From: an uncultured Magnetospirillum sp.
Lineage (GTDB): Bacteria; Pseudomonadota; Alphaproteobacteria; Rhodospirillales; Magnetospirillaceae
Assembly: GCF_903853455.1 (NCBI RefSeq)
Contig: NZ_CAINTR010000183.1
Location: forward strand, 1-61,013
DNA length: 61,013 bases
Direction of reading: 5' to 3'
In this document: positions 36,453 to 44,978 of the stretch, piece after piece
How the letters are laid out: the number at the start of each line of letters is the position of its first letter
How positions within the stretch are numbered: the first letter of the stretch is position 1
Position numbers and translations under genes: made by a program
The notes under the pieces: generated by a model
Told to the model about the DNA's origin: nothing
Database searches by the model: none
The model's input: only the letters and a program-made list of their open reading frames with translations

Positions 36453-37127
36453 ATGGGAATCATATCACTGTCAAAGACAGCTCCAATATGCGACGAGACG
36501 AAGGCGGCCGAGGAGGCCGTCATCCAGCTTATGGAGATCGCAGGCTGGGAGAACGACAACCTGGACCTTGAAATCAACACCTTCAACGTTGAAACGAATA
36601 CGTTCATAGAATCCAAAGAGTTCTTCTTCGCTCAGAACGCCAGCATCGGCAATTTCTTCATCGGCCGCCGGTCCTATGTGCTGAATGGGGGCCTGCTGTC
36701 GCCCAACACCATCATCGGCCGATACAGTTCCATCGCCAACGCCACCGGGATCGGGGTCAACCGCCACCATATGGAATCGCTGAGCACCGGGCTGCTGCCG
36801 CGCAATTCCTTCGCGGTGTCGCCGCCGCAGCAGCAGCCCTATACAGTCATCGGCTCCGACGTATGGATCGGGTTCGGCGCAACCGTTGTCGGCGGCGTCA
36901 GGGTCGGCCATGGCGCCTGTGTCGGAGCGGGGGCTGTCGTCACCCATGACGTGGAGCCCTACACCGTGGTGGCCGGAGTGCCGGCCAAACCCATCCGCAA
37001 GCGGTTTTCCAGCGACATCGTCGCCGCGTTGCTGGCCACCAAGTGGTGGGCGCTGTCGGAACAGGTGATCAGCCTATTGCCCTATGACGACATCGAAGCC
37101 TGCGTGAGATTTCTTCAGAACCTGTAG
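36453..37127 (+). CDS. CatB-like hexapeptide acetyltransferase
   Basis: A 224-residue left-handed beta-helix protein. Hexapeptide repeats run through NTIIGRYSSIANATGIGVNR, and after a loop (ESLSTGLLPRNSFAVSPPQQ) through TVIGSDVWIGFGATVVGGVR and CVGAGAVVTHDVEPYTVVAG to the signature VPAKPIRKRF. This is the CatB-related xenobiotic/sugar O-acetyltransferase group. The catalytic His is likely the one in GVNRHHMESL. The N-terminal 70 residues are not part of the core. Acceptor unknown. Base use is less GC-rich at the 5' end than in neighbouring genes, which may indicate a different origin. Confidence 0.8.
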   Translation: MGIISLSKTAPICDETKAAEEAVIQLMEIAGWENDNLDLEINTFNVETNTFIESKEFFFAQNASIGNFFIGRRSYVLNGGLLSPNTIIGRYSSIANATGIGVNRHHMESLSTGLLPRNSFAVSPPQQQPYTVIGSDVWIGFGATVVGGVRVGHGACVGAGAVVTHDVEPYTVVAGVPAKPIRKRFSSDIVAALLATKWWALSEQVISLLPYDDIEACVRFLQNL

Positions 37128-37130
37128 GGT

Positions 37131-37160
37131 CTTCTCCCCCGGCCGAAGCCGGGGGAGAAG
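37131..37160. terminator. Bidirectional terminator between the acetyltransferase gene and leuA
   Basis: A perfect inverted repeat: CTTCTCCCCCGGC, loop CGAA, GCCGGGGGAGAAG. It lies exactly between two convergent genes. There is no T run, but a 13-base-pair perfect stem with a stable tetraloop would block or protect both transcripts. Confidence 0.7.
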
Positions 37161-37172
37161 CGAAGCCCGGCC

Positions 37173-38834
37173 CTACCCCCGGTTCAGGGCGCTGACCAGC
37201 GCCTTCAGCGACGCCATGGTGATGCCGGGATCGGTGGCGGCGCCATGCACCGAGGCGCCGTCCGGGCCGGCGACCTCCACATAGCAGGCCGCCTGGGCCT
37301 CCGAGCCGGCCCCGATGGCGTGCTCGTGGTAGTCGCGCACCTTGACCTTGCGGCCCAATCCGCTTTCCAGGGCGGCGATGAAGGCGTCCAGCGGGCCGTT
37401 GCCCTCGCCTTCGACACGCTTTTCCACCCCCTTGTCGCGGATGGTGGCGGTCAGCCGGCGGCGGGCGCCGCCGCGCCCCTGGGGATGGGTCTCGTAATCC
37501 ACCAGCTCCAGCGGCCAATCCTTGCAATAGGTCCGGGTGAAGGCGGCCATGATCTCGCCCGAGTCCAGTTCACGGCCCTCGCGGTCGGCCACCTCCTGGA
37601 CGACACGGGCGAACTCCACCTGCAACGGGCGCGGCAGTTCGAGGCCGTGGTCGCGCTCCAGCACGGCGGCGATGCCACCCTTGCCCGACTGGCTGTTGAT
37701 GCGGATCACCGCCTCGTAGCTGCGCCCCACATCGGCGGGATCGATGGGGAGATAGGGCACCTCCCACACCGGGTCGTTGGCGCTTTTGCGGGCGGTGAAG
37801 CCCTTCTTGATGGCGTCCTGGTGCGAGCCGGAAAAGGCGGTATAGACCAGATCGCCGGCATAGGGGTGGCGGGGATGCACCGGCAGGCCGGTGCAATGCT
37901 CGGCGGTGCGGCGCACCGCGTCGATGTCGGACAGGTCGAGGCCGGATTCGACGCCCTGGGTGTAGAGGTTCAGCGCCAGGGTCACCACGTCCACGTTGCC
38001 GGTGCGCTCGCCATTGCCGAACAGGGTGCCCTCCACCCGGTCGGCGCCGGCCATCACCGCCAGCTCCGCCGCCGCCACGCCGGTGCCGCGGTCGTTATGG
38101 GGATGGACCGAGACGATGAGCGAGGCGCGATTCTTCACCGTGGTGCAGAACCACTCGATCACATCGGCATAGAGGTTGGGCGTCGACATCTCCACCGTTG
38201 CCGGCAGATTACAGATCAGCCGGCGCTGGGGCGTGGCGCCCCATTCCGCCGCCACCGCCTCGACGATCTCCACCGCGAAATCGGGCTCGGTGCCGGTAAA
38301 GCTCTCCGGCGAGTACTGCAACGTCACCTCGCCCTCGGGCCGCGCCGCCGACAACTCGCGGATCAACCGGACCCCGCCCAAAGCAAGATCGACGCAGCCC
38401 TGGCGGTCGATGCCGAACACGATGCGGCGCTGCGCCTCCGAGGTGGAGTTGTAGAGGTGGACGATGCAGCGCCTAGCGCCTTCCAGCGCCTCGAAGGTGC
38501 GGCGGATCAGCTCTTCGCGCGACTGCACCAGCACCTGGATGGTGACGTCGTCGGGGATGTGACCGCCCTCGATCAGGGCGCGGATGAAGTCGTATTCGGT
38601 CTGCGAGGCAGCGGGGAAACCGACCTCGATCTCCTTGAACCCCATGGCAACCAGGGTGTTCCACATGCGCATCTTGCGCTCGGTGCCCATGGGATCGATC
38701 AGCGCCTGATTGCCGTCCCTGAGATCGACGCTGCACCAGATCGGCGGCATGGTGATGCGGGCGTCGGGCCAAGTGCGCTGGGCCGGGCGAACGGTGGCGT
38801 AGGGACGGTACTTGGTCTGGGCGGCGGGCATCAT
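37173..38834 (-). CDS. leuA: 2-isopropylmalate synthase
   Basis: A 553-residue LeuA of the longer type II group, which condenses acetyl-CoA with 2-ketoisovalerate as the first committed step to leucine. The catalytic signature is PIWCSVDLRDGNQALIDPMG. Metal-binding histidines lie in VSVHPHNDRGTGVAAAELAV. The C-terminal regulatory domain gives leucine feedback. The start at 38834 (MMPAAQTKYRPYATVRPAQR) has AGGAGG upstream; the frame extends further without similarity. Upstream on the same strand is a leader of about 270 bases with two short Leu-rich reading frames. Confidence 0.96.
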   Translation of the reverse strand: MMPAAQTKYRPYATVRPAQRTWPDARITMPPIWCSVDLRDGNQALIDPMGTERKMRMWNTLVAMGFKEIEVGFPAASQTEYDFIRALIEGGHIPDDVTIQVLVQSREELIRRTFEALEGARRCIVHLYNSTSEAQRRIVFGIDRQGCVDLALGGVRLIRELSAARPEGEVTLQYSPESFTGTEPDFAVEIVEAVAAEWGATPQRRLICNLPATVEMSTPNLYADVIEWFCTTVKNRASLIVSVHPHNDRGTGVAAAELAVMAGADRVEGTLFGNGERTGNVDVVTLALNLYTQGVESGLDLSDIDAVRRTAEHCTGLPVHPRHPYAGDLVYTAFSGSHQDAIKKGFTARKSANDPVWEVPYLPIDPADVGRSYEAVIRINSQSGKGGIAAVLERDHGLELPRPLQVEFARVVQEVADREGRELDSGEIMAAFTRTYCKDWPLELVDYETHPQGRGGARRRLTATIRDKGVEKRVEGEGNGPLDAFIAALESGLGRKVKVRDYHEHAIGAGSEAQAACYVEVAGPDGASVHGAATDPGITMASLKALVSALNRG

Positions 38835-38916
38835 GGCCTCGTCCTCCTGCTCGGAATTGTCTTTGGGATGGGCGGGCGCGGCGCGTTTCGCGGCCGCCGG
38901 GCGGCCACGCAAGACG

Positions 38917-38997
38917 CTAGCCCCGGCGACCGCAGGTTAGTCGCGGCAGCAGCAGGGCGGCGGGAGTCACGACGGCGATGAAAGTGAAGGAAGACAT
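38917..38997 (-). CDS. Second short Leu-containing reading frame in the leuA leader
   Basis: A possible 26-residue leader peptide on the minus strand whose middle reads IAVVTPAALLLPRL, using CTG-CTG-CTG and then CTA for leucine. It ends at a TAG, and a GC hairpin (GGCCGCC-C-GGCGGCC, near 38897-38911) follows before leuA. It lacks a clear ribosome site, so translation is doubtful. It is listed because its position and Leu codon run repeat those of the frame at 39050-39103. Confidence 0.35.
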   Translation of the reverse strand: MSSFTFIAVVTPAALLLPRLTCGRRG

Positions 38998-39036
38998 TTG
39001 AACAAACCCGACTCAAACAGCTGGAACGCACGAAAT

Positions 39037-39062
39037 CCCGGCGTCGTCGTTACGACACCGGG
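39037..39062 (-). promoter_or_regulatory. Attenuator-type hairpin in the leuA leader
   Basis: On the minus strand CCCGGTGTCGT pairs with ACGACGCCGGG (one G-T pair) around an AACG loop. The 5' arm overlaps the last codons of the leader peptide at 39050-39103. A ribosome stalled at the Leu codons just before would change whether this stem forms, the standard logic of attenuation. No T run follows. Confidence 0.5.
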
Positions 39063-39103
39063 CGGCTTAGCAGCAGCAGACGGGTTGCGATCAAGGTTGC
39101 CAT
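39050..39103 (-). CDS. leuA leader peptide with four consecutive Leu codons
   Basis: A 17-residue reading frame, MATLIATRLLLLSRPVS, with Leu codons CTG CTG CTG CTA in a row. Short peptides of this kind control leucine genes in proteobacteria: scarcity of charged leucyl-tRNA stalls the ribosome and alters the folding of the RNA behind it. The frame lies about 215 bases before leuA and is followed by an 11-base-pair hairpin. The ribosome site is weak. The position, strand and codon run make it a good candidate. Confidence 0.6.
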   Translation of the reverse strand: MATLIATRLLLLSRPVS

Positions 39104-39255
39104 GGCCCGAGACTGCCCGAATCCCATACGGCACGTCAAGCCCCGCGTATTGCCCAAGGCTGACCGCTTGTAATACCTAAGACATAGACACGCCCGCTCA
39201 AAAACCGTAGACTCCTCCCCACTCATCATCCGCCGGATCTCCCTCAGGAAATTGC

Positions 39256-39699
39256 ATGTCACGGGCCCGCGCCACACACTTCAATGTTCTGCTGGTCGAG
39301 GACGATCCCGGCGACGCGAATCTGACCAAAGCCGCCTTCGCCGCCGGCACGTTTTCCTGCCGGCTGGATCACGTCCTCGACGGTGCCGAGGCGATGGCGC
39401 GCCTCCTGGCCATCGCCGACGGCAGCCTGGACGTCCGTCTGCCCGACTTGGTGCTGCTCGACCTCAACATGCCGCGAAAGAACGGCCATCAGGTCCTGGC
39501 CGAAATCCGGGCCGACGACCGGCTCAAGGACATCCCGGTGCTGGTGTTCAGCACCTCCAGCGCCAAGCGAGACATCGCCCTCGCTTATGGCGGCGGCGCC
39601 TCCAGCTTCGTGATCAAGCCGGTGGATCTGGACGGCTTGTTCGCGGCGGTCCAAAGCATCGAGGATTACTGGTTCGGCTTGGCGCAGTTGCCCCGCTGA
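39256..39699 (+). CDS. Single-domain response regulator
   Basis: A 147-residue receiver domain with no output domain. The acidic pair is in LLVEDDPGDANL, the phosphorylated Asp is Asp69 in LVLLDLNMPRKNG, the Thr/Ser is in VLVFSTSSAKRD, and Lys121 is in SFVIKPVDLDG. The pattern resembles the Rcp1-type receivers that work with bacteriophytochrome-like histidine kinases. It is divergent from leuA and convergent with hyfI, four bases apart. A partner kinase is not adjacent; the truncated kinase at the right edge is of a fitting type but 21 kb away. Confidence 0.88.
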   Translation: MSRARATHFNVLLVEDDPGDANLTKAAFAAGTFSCRLDHVLDGAEAMARLLAIADGSLDVRLPDLVLLDLNMPRKNGHQVLAEIRADDRLKDIPVLVFSTSSAKRDIALAYGGGASSFVIKPVDLDGLFAAVQSIEDYWFGLAQLPR

Positions 39700-39703
39700 G
39701 TCC

Positions 39704-40240
39704 TTACTTCGCCGCCACGCTGTCCAACAGGGCCAGCAGCCCGGCCAGAATCTGCTTCGGCGCGGGCGGGCAGCCCGGAATGTGCAGATCCACCGGCAGC
39801 ACCCGGTCCACTCCGCCCACCACCGCGTAGGAGCCGGCGAAACAGCCGCCGTCGCGGCCGCAATCGCCCAGGGCCACCACCCATTTCGGCGACGGCGTCG
39901 CCTCGAAGGTGCGCCGCAGCGCCTCGGCCATGTTGACGGTGACCGGGCCGGTGACCAGCAGGACGTCGGCATGGCGGGGACTGGCGACGAAGCGGATGCC
40001 GAAACGCTCCAGGTCGTAGACGGGAGCGTTGACGGCGTGGATCTCCAACTCGCAGCCATTGCATGAGCCGGCATCCACCGCGCGGATGGACAGCGACCGC
40101 CCCAGCCGCTCGCGCACCCGCTCGCCCAGGGCGCGGGCCAGCTCCTCCGAGCCGTCGGGGTCGGGCGGCGGCACCGCCCGCAGGGTGTGCGGCCCCTTGA
40201 CCAGATGGCGGAACAACATGCGGGCGATCGGGGGGATCAT
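39704..40240 (-). CDS. hyfI: Hydrogenase-4-like small subunit (NuoB/HyfI family)
   Basis: A 178-residue protein of the NuoB / [NiFe]-hydrogenase small subunit family. The ligands of the proximal 4Fe-4S cluster are kept: the CxxC in SCNGCELEI, the Cys in ALGDCGRDGGCF, and the Cys in IPGCPPAPKQILAGLL. It should pass electrons at the foot of a membrane complex made by the other hyf genes. It is the last gene of the cluster and is separated from hyfG by a repeat element bracketed by a 16-base duplication that includes its own start codon. Confidence 0.9.
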   Translation of the reverse strand: MIPPIARMLFRHLVKGPHTLRAVPPPDPDGSEELARALGERVRERLGRSLSIRAVDAGSCNGCELEIHAVNAPVYDLERFGIRFVASPRHADVLLVTGPVTVNMAEALRRTFEATPSPKWVVALGDCGRDGGCFAGSYAVVGGVDRVLPVDLHIPGCPPAPKQILAGLLALLDSVAAK

Positions 40241-40371
40241 TGGTCATGCCCCTCAAGCGCCGGACGGGCGCATCCGCGCCCTAGGCTTTCGCCGCATGAG
40301 CGGCGCGCGCTCAACGCGCTCGTCGCTACGCTCCAGCCTTGCCCCAGGATCCCGCTCATTGGTCATGCCCC
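40237..40371. repeat. Repeat element with 16-bp flanking duplication between hyfG and hyfI
   Basis: TCATTGGTCATGCCCC occurs at 40237-40252 and again at 40356-40371. One copy contains the hyfI start codon and the other the hyfG stop codon. Between them lies a copy of the dispersed repeat (CTCAAGCGCCGGACGGGCGC onward to 40308) and about 45 further bases of GC-rich palindromic sequence. If the element and one copy of the 16 bases are removed, hyfG and hyfI join in an ATGA overlap, like the other junctions of the operon. Confidence 0.8.
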
Positions 40372-41876
40372 GAATAGGAACAATTGAACGACTTGTTGCA
40401 CAGCGGGAAGTCGGCGACGATGTTGCCCTCGATGGCGGCTTCCAGCAGCGGCCATTGGAACCACGACGGATCATGGGCGTGGCAGCGTTCCACCACCCCG
40501 CCCTCGCCGATCCGCACCCAGACCACCACCTCGCCCCGGAAGCTTTCCGCCACCGCCATGCCCTCGCCGGCGACCTGAGGCAGCGCCACGCTGACCGGTC
40601 CCTTGGGCAGGTCGGCCAGCATCTGGCTGATCAGCAGCAGGCTGGCGCGGACCTCGGCGATGCGGACCTCGACGCGGGCGTTGACGTCGCCGTCCAAGGC
40701 CTCGATCACCGCCATGTCGAGATCGTCATAGGGGGGATAGCCCGGCGAGCGGCGGCAATCATGGGCGCGGCCCGAGGCCCGGCCGACCACCCCGCCGGCC
40801 CCGAAGCGGTGGGCCAGCGAGGCGGTGACGATGCCGGTGCCGGTGGTACGGTCCAGCAGCGACGGCGTCTCGTTGTACAGGGTCACCGCCCGGTTGAAGT
40901 CCTTGCGCAGCGTCCGCAGCAGCAGCGGCAGCAGATGAAGCCCCTCGGGCCCCAGATCGCGGACGATGCCGCCCGGCCTGACGCAATCCATCAGCAGGCG
41001 GTGGCCGAACATGGTGTCGTTGGCCCGCAGGATGCGTTCGCGCAGCACCCCCATATGGGACAGCATGATGGCGAAAGCGGCGTCGTTGCAGATGGCGCCC
41101 ATGTCGAAGATGTGGTTGGCGATGCGCTCCAGCTCGGCCATCAGGGCACGCAGCCAGTGGGCGCGCGGCGGCACCTCGCAGCCGGTGGCGGCCTCGACGG
41201 CGCGGGCGAAGGCCAGGGCATAGGACACCGTGGCGTCGCCCGAGATCCGGCCGACGATGCGGGCCGCCTGATCGATAGTCTTGCCCGCCAGCAGGCCGGC
41301 GACGCCCTTGTGGACGTAACCCAGCCGCTCCTCCAGCCGCACCACCGTCTCGCCCTGGGCATGGAAGCGGAAATGGCCGGGCTCGATGATCCCGGCATGA
41401 ACCGGCCCCACCGGAATCTGGTGCAGGCCGTGGCCTTCGGCGGCCAGGAAGTCGTAGACATGCGGCTGCTCGGCCGGCGGCAACGGATGCGCCGCCAGCG
41501 GATGCCTCTGCGGCCAGCGCCCGTGATCCAGCCACGGCCGACGATCCTCCGCCCCCAGGGGGGCCAGCCCCCACAGGTCGTGTACGGCGCGCTCCAGGCG
41601 GATGGCGCTCGGCCGCGCCCGCGCCAGGGAGTGGAAGCGGTGCTCCGGGCAGGGATGCGACGCCACCGCGATGTCGCCGGTCTCCTCGTCGCGCAGCGCC
41701 ACATGGACTTCGTCCGGTTCGCCCCACAGGGCCATCACCGACCATTCGGCGGCGGCCATCTGCTCGATCATCGCCCGCCAGGCGCGGCCGTCCAGCCGGA
41801 AGCGCGGAAACGGCCGATGGTCCACCACCGGCTGGCCGGCGGACAGGAACTCCAGCAAGGTGACATTGCCCATCAT
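40356..41876 (-). CDS. hyfG: Hydrogenase-4-like large subunit without N-terminal nickel cysteines
   Basis: A 506-residue protein. Residues about 1-120 resemble NuoC; the rest resembles NuoD and the large subunit of group 4 [NiFe] hydrogenases (HAGIIEPGHFRFHAQGETVV, LGYVHKGVAGLLAGKTIDQA). In true hydrogenases the next motif is RxCGxC, whose cysteines bind nickel; here it reads RIVGRISGDATVSYALAF and has none. The C-terminal end has two cysteines in PLCNKSFNCSYSGHDQ, not the usual DPCxxC. The nickel site is therefore probably lost, as in NuoD. It starts on the stop of hyfF. The symbol reflects homology, not proven H2 activity. Confidence 0.85.
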   Translation of the reverse strand: MMGNVTLLEFLSAGQPVVDHRPFPRFRLDGRAWRAMIEQMAAAEWSVMALWGEPDEVHVALRDEETGDIAVASHPCPEHRFHSLARARPSAIRLERAVHDLWGLAPLGAEDRRPWLDHGRWPQRHPLAAHPLPPAEQPHVYDFLAAEGHGLHQIPVGPVHAGIIEPGHFRFHAQGETVVRLEERLGYVHKGVAGLLAGKTIDQAARIVGRISGDATVSYALAFARAVEAATGCEVPPRAHWLRALMAELERIANHIFDMGAICNDAAFAIMLSHMGVLRERILRANDTMFGHRLLMDCVRPGGIVRDLGPEGLHLLPLLLRTLRKDFNRAVTLYNETPSLLDRTTGTGIVTASLAHRFGAGGVVGRASGRAHDCRRSPGYPPYDDLDMAVIEALDGDVNARVEVRIAEVRASLLLISQMLADLPKGPVSVALPQVAGEGMAVAESFRGEVVVWVRIGEGGVVERCHAHDPSWFQWPLLEAAIEGNIVADFPLCNKSFNCSYSGHDQ

Positions 41877-43363
41877 CCCAGAACCCTCGCCACCGTCTGG
41901 AACCACGACACCAGTTCCCGGGGCAGATACAGCCCGGCCACCAGCACCAACAGCATGTGGAGCCACAGCGGCGTCAGCGCCAGGATGTTCGACACCGTCG
42001 AGGCGTTACCATGGGAATACCGCACCGCGGGCGGCTCGCCGAAGGCCATCATCTGCAGCCGGCTGACCAGGGCGCCGAAGGCCAGCAGCAGGCCCAGCGC
42101 CAGCGGGATGGCCAGCAGCGGCTGGCGGGCGAAGGTGGAGCTGACCACCAGGAACTCGCTCATGAACACGCCCATGGGCGGCAGGCCGGCGATGCCCAGC
42201 ACCGCGATGACGAAGCCCCAGCCCAGCACCGGATGCGACGAGGTCAGGCCGCGAATATCGGCGATGCGCTTGGTGCCGGCATTCTGGCTGATGATGCCGA
42301 CCGCGAAGAAGATGGCCGACTTGGTCAGCGAGTGCATGGTCATGTGCATCAGGCCGGCGAAATTGGCCAGAGGCCCGCCCATGCCGAAGGCAAAGGTGAT
42401 CACGCCCATATGCTCGATGGAGGAATAGGCGAACAGCCGCTTGATGTCGCCGCGCCGGTACAGCATGAACGCCGCCAGGAACAGCGACGACAGCCCCATG
42501 ATCACCAGCAGCGGCCCCGGCGTCAGGGCGTGGCCATTGGCGGCGATCACCATCTTGAAGCGCAGCAGGGCGTACAGCGCCACGTTGAGCAGCAGCCCCG
42601 ACAGCACCGCCGAAATGGGCGTCGGCCCCTCGGCATGGGCGTCGGGCAGCCAGGAATGCAGCGGCGCCAGACCGACCTTGGTGCCGTAGCCCACCAGCAC
42701 GAAGACGAAGGCCAGGTTGAGCAGGTCGGGCTGAAAGGCGTGGGCGCGGCCGATCATCAGGGTCCAGGCCATGGCGTCGGCGCCGTCGCCCATCACCGGC
42801 TGGGCCGCCAGATAGACCAGGATGGTTCCGAACAACGCCAGCCCGATCCCCACCGAGCACAGGATGAAATACTTCCACGCCGCCTCGATGGCTTCCCGGG
42901 TGCGGTACAGGCTGACCATCAGCACGGTGGTGAGCGTCGCCGCCTCCACCGACACCCACATCACCCCGGTATTGTTGGCGGTCAGCGCCAGCAGCATGGT
43001 GAACAGGAAGGCTTGGTACATGGAGTGGTAGAAGCGCAGATGCAGGTCGGACAGCCGGCTGGCGGCAGTCTCGCGGGCGATGTAGGCGGCCGAGAAGATC
43101 GCCGTGGTCATGCCCACGAACGAGGTCAGCACCACCAGATAGATGTTGAAGTCGTCGATGAACAGCAGCCGGGTCGCCGCCGGCCGGTTGTCCAGCAGCA
43201 GCAGCGACGACACGAAGGTGGCCGCCGCCGCGGCCACGTTGACCCAGGTCGCCACCCGCCAGTCCCTGATCACGGCAAGGAAACCGGCCGAGCCCAGCGG
43301 CACGCCGAGAATCCACATCAGCGGATTGTCGAAGCCCGGCAGCGCGAAGAAATGGGCCATCAT
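41873..43363 (-). CDS. hyfF: Hydrogenase-4-like membrane subunit F (proton pump family)
   Basis: A 496-residue antiporter-type membrane subunit of the NuoL/M/N family with about 13-14 helices. Conserved features are LRFYHSMYQAFLFTMLLALT, the Lys-bearing helix in FVLVGYGTKVGLAPLHSWLP followed by DAHAEGPTPISAVLSGLLLN, and YSSIEHMGVITFAFGM. These residues form the proton path in complex I and in formate hydrogenlyase-type complexes. The gene overlaps hyfE and hyfG by four bases each. It is shorter than HyfB and lacks a lateral helix. Confidence 0.92.
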   Translation of the reverse strand: MMAHFFALPGFDNPLMWILGVPLGSAGFLAVIRDWRVATWVNVAAAAATFVSSLLLLDNRPAATRLLFIDDFNIYLVVLTSFVGMTTAIFSAAYIARETAASRLSDLHLRFYHSMYQAFLFTMLLALTANNTGVMWVSVEAATLTTVLMVSLYRTREAIEAAWKYFILCSVGIGLALFGTILVYLAAQPVMGDGADAMAWTLMIGRAHAFQPDLLNLAFVFVLVGYGTKVGLAPLHSWLPDAHAEGPTPISAVLSGLLLNVALYALLRFKMVIAANGHALTPGPLLVIMGLSSLFLAAFMLYRRGDIKRLFAYSSIEHMGVITFAFGMGGPLANFAGLMHMTMHSLTKSAIFFAVGIISQNAGTKRIADIRGLTSSHPVLGWGFVIAVLGIAGLPPMGVFMSEFLVVSSTFARQPLLAIPLALGLLLAFGALVSRLQMMAFGEPPAVRYSHGNASTVSNILALTPLWLHMLLVLVAGLYLPRELVSWFQTVARVLG

Positions 43364-44031
43364 TGGCGGTCACCCCGATAGGTCTCGAGGTTCTGGAGGT
43401 CCAGGGTGTCGAACCGCTCGCGGATGCGGAAGAAGAAGATCCCGAACAGGGTCATGGCCACCAGCACCGAGAAGGCGATGGAAATCTCCACCACCAGCGG
43501 CATGCCCTTGGCCGAGACCGCCGCCAGGATCAACCCGTTCTCCAGCGCCATGAACCCCACCACCTGGGTCACCGCGTTGTGGCGCGTGATCATCATCAGC
43601 AGCCCCAGCAGCACCACGCTCATGGCCAGGGCCAGACTCTCGCGGGTCAGCGCCGCCGCGTTGGCGGTCACCGGCAGCACCAGCAGGATCGACAGCGCCA
43701 CCAGCGCCACCCCGGCGATCATGGTCCAGCCGATGGACATGGCGGTTTCCACCGTCTTGTGGATGCCAAGGCGCTCCACCAGCCAGTGCAGCGCGAAGGG
43801 CACGATCATCGCCTTGAACACCAAGGCCAGCCCGGCGGTGATGTACAGATGCGGCGCGTTCTGGATATGGGCCTGCCATGCCGCCGCCGCCGCCAGCGCC
43901 AGCGCCTGGAAGGCGAAGGTGTTGAGCACCGCGAACAGGCGGCGCTGGTACAACAACTGGAACCCGGCCATCAGCACCGTCGCCCCGATCAGATGGGCCA
44001 CCTCGTAGGAGGATTGGCTGATGGGAGGCAT
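43360..44031 (-). CDS. hyfE: Hydrogenase-4-like membrane subunit E (NuoK-like)
   Basis: A 223-residue membrane protein with about six helices. The second half resembles NuoK (LMMITRHNAVTQVVGFMALE with the membrane Glu, then NGLILAAV), and the first half is the HyfE-specific extension (VLMAGFQLLYQRRLFAVLNT). It begins on the final bases of hyfC and ends on the first bases of hyfF, all through ATGA overlaps, which points to tight co-translation. Confidence 0.9.
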   Translation of the reverse strand: MPPISQSSYEVAHLIGATVLMAGFQLLYQRRLFAVLNTFAFQALALAAAAAWQAHIQNAPHLYITAGLALVFKAMIVPFALHWLVERLGIHKTVETAMSIGWTMIAGVALVALSILLVLPVTANAAALTRESLALAMSVVLLGLLMMITRHNAVTQVVGFMALENGLILAAVSAKGMPLVVEISIAFSVLVAMTLFGIFFFRIRERFDTLDLQNLETYRGDRQ

Positions 44032-44978
44032 CACACCGCCTCCGAGACATAGAGGAAGACGGTGGCCAGCAGCCCCAGCAGCAGCGCGCCGCCCAGGAAG
44101 GCGGCGTAGCGGAACACCCGCATCTTGGCGATCATGGTCTCGAACACCGCCAGTCCGGTCGCCAGCACGAAGCACTTGGCCAGGAAGGCGGCGAGTCCCA
44201 CCACCACGCCCACCGCGTTGGCCCCCGGCACGGCGATGCCCCACGGCGCGAAGATGCCGCCGATCAGCGCCATGAACAGGGTCAGGCGTACCATGCCGGC
44301 CCCTTCCATCAGCGCCAGATGGCGGCCGGAATACTCCAGCACCATGGCCTCGTGCACCATGGTCAGTTCCAGATGGGTGGCGGGGTTGTCGATGGGAATG
44401 CGGCCGTTCTCGGCGATGGCCACCATGATCAGCGCCGCCAGCGACAGGCCCATAGAAACCTCGATGCCGACGCCGCCGCCCAGGATGAAGGCGATGATCT
44501 GGGCCGGCGAGGTGGTCCCCGAAATCAGCGACAGCGAGAAGCTGACCATCAGCATGGCCGGCTCGGCCAGCGAGGCGATCATCATCTCGCGCGAGGCGCC
44601 CAGGCCGCCGAAGGCGGTGCCCACATCCATGCCGGCCAGCGCCGTCCAGAACCGCGCCACCCCCAGCAGCGCCACCAGGGCGATGAGATCGGCGGCCGGC
44701 GCCAGGAACAGGTTGGTGGTGAAGGTGGGAATGACGGCGGCGGCCAGCCACACTGCCGCGAAGGTGACATAGGGCGCGGTGCGGAATACCCACGACGCCG
44801 AATGGGCCACCACCGCTTCCTTTTGCAACAGGCGATAGATGTCGCGGTAGGGCTGCAACGGCGACGCCCCGATGCGCCCCTGAAGGCGGGACTTGACCAG
44901 CCGAACCCAGCCGGTGATCAGCGGCGCCAGCGCCACCACCAGGAAAATCTGCCCGATCTGGCCTAAGATTGCGCTCAT
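44031..44978 (-). CDS. hyfC: Hydrogenase-4-like membrane subunit C (NuoH-like)
   Basis: A 315-residue protein with about eight membrane helices, related to NuoH and to HycD/HyfC. Key segments are GWVRLVKSRLQGRIGASPLQ, PYRDIYRLLQKEAVVAHSAS and the loop ENGRIPIDNPATHLELTMVH with EAMVLEYSGRHLALME, which lies at the interface with the small subunit and the proton path. The start at 44978 (MSAILGQIGQIFLVVALAPL) overlaps hyfB. The open frame continues upstream for 1.9 kb only as a shadow of hyfB. Confidence 0.93.
   Translation of the reverse strand: MSAILGQIGQIFLVVALAPLITGWVRLVKSRLQGRIGASPLQPYRDIYRLLQKEAVVAHSASWVFRTAPYVTFAAVWLAAAVIPTFTTNLFLAPAADLIALVALLGVARFWTALAGMDVGTAFGGLGASREMMIASLAEPAMLMVSFSLSLISGTTSPAQIIAFILGGGVGIEVSMGLSLAALIMVAIAENGRIPIDNPATHLELTMVHEAMVLEYSGRHLALMEGAGMVRLTLFMALIGGIFAPWGIAVPGANAVGVVVGLAAFLAKCFVLATGLAVFETMIAKMRVFRYAAFLGGALLLGLLATVFLYVSEAV

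Noticed and set aside
39104-39250. TTGACG on the minus strand near 39135 as the leuA promoter
   Set aside because: No acceptable -10 hexamer lies 16-18 bases downstream, so a promoter was not called.
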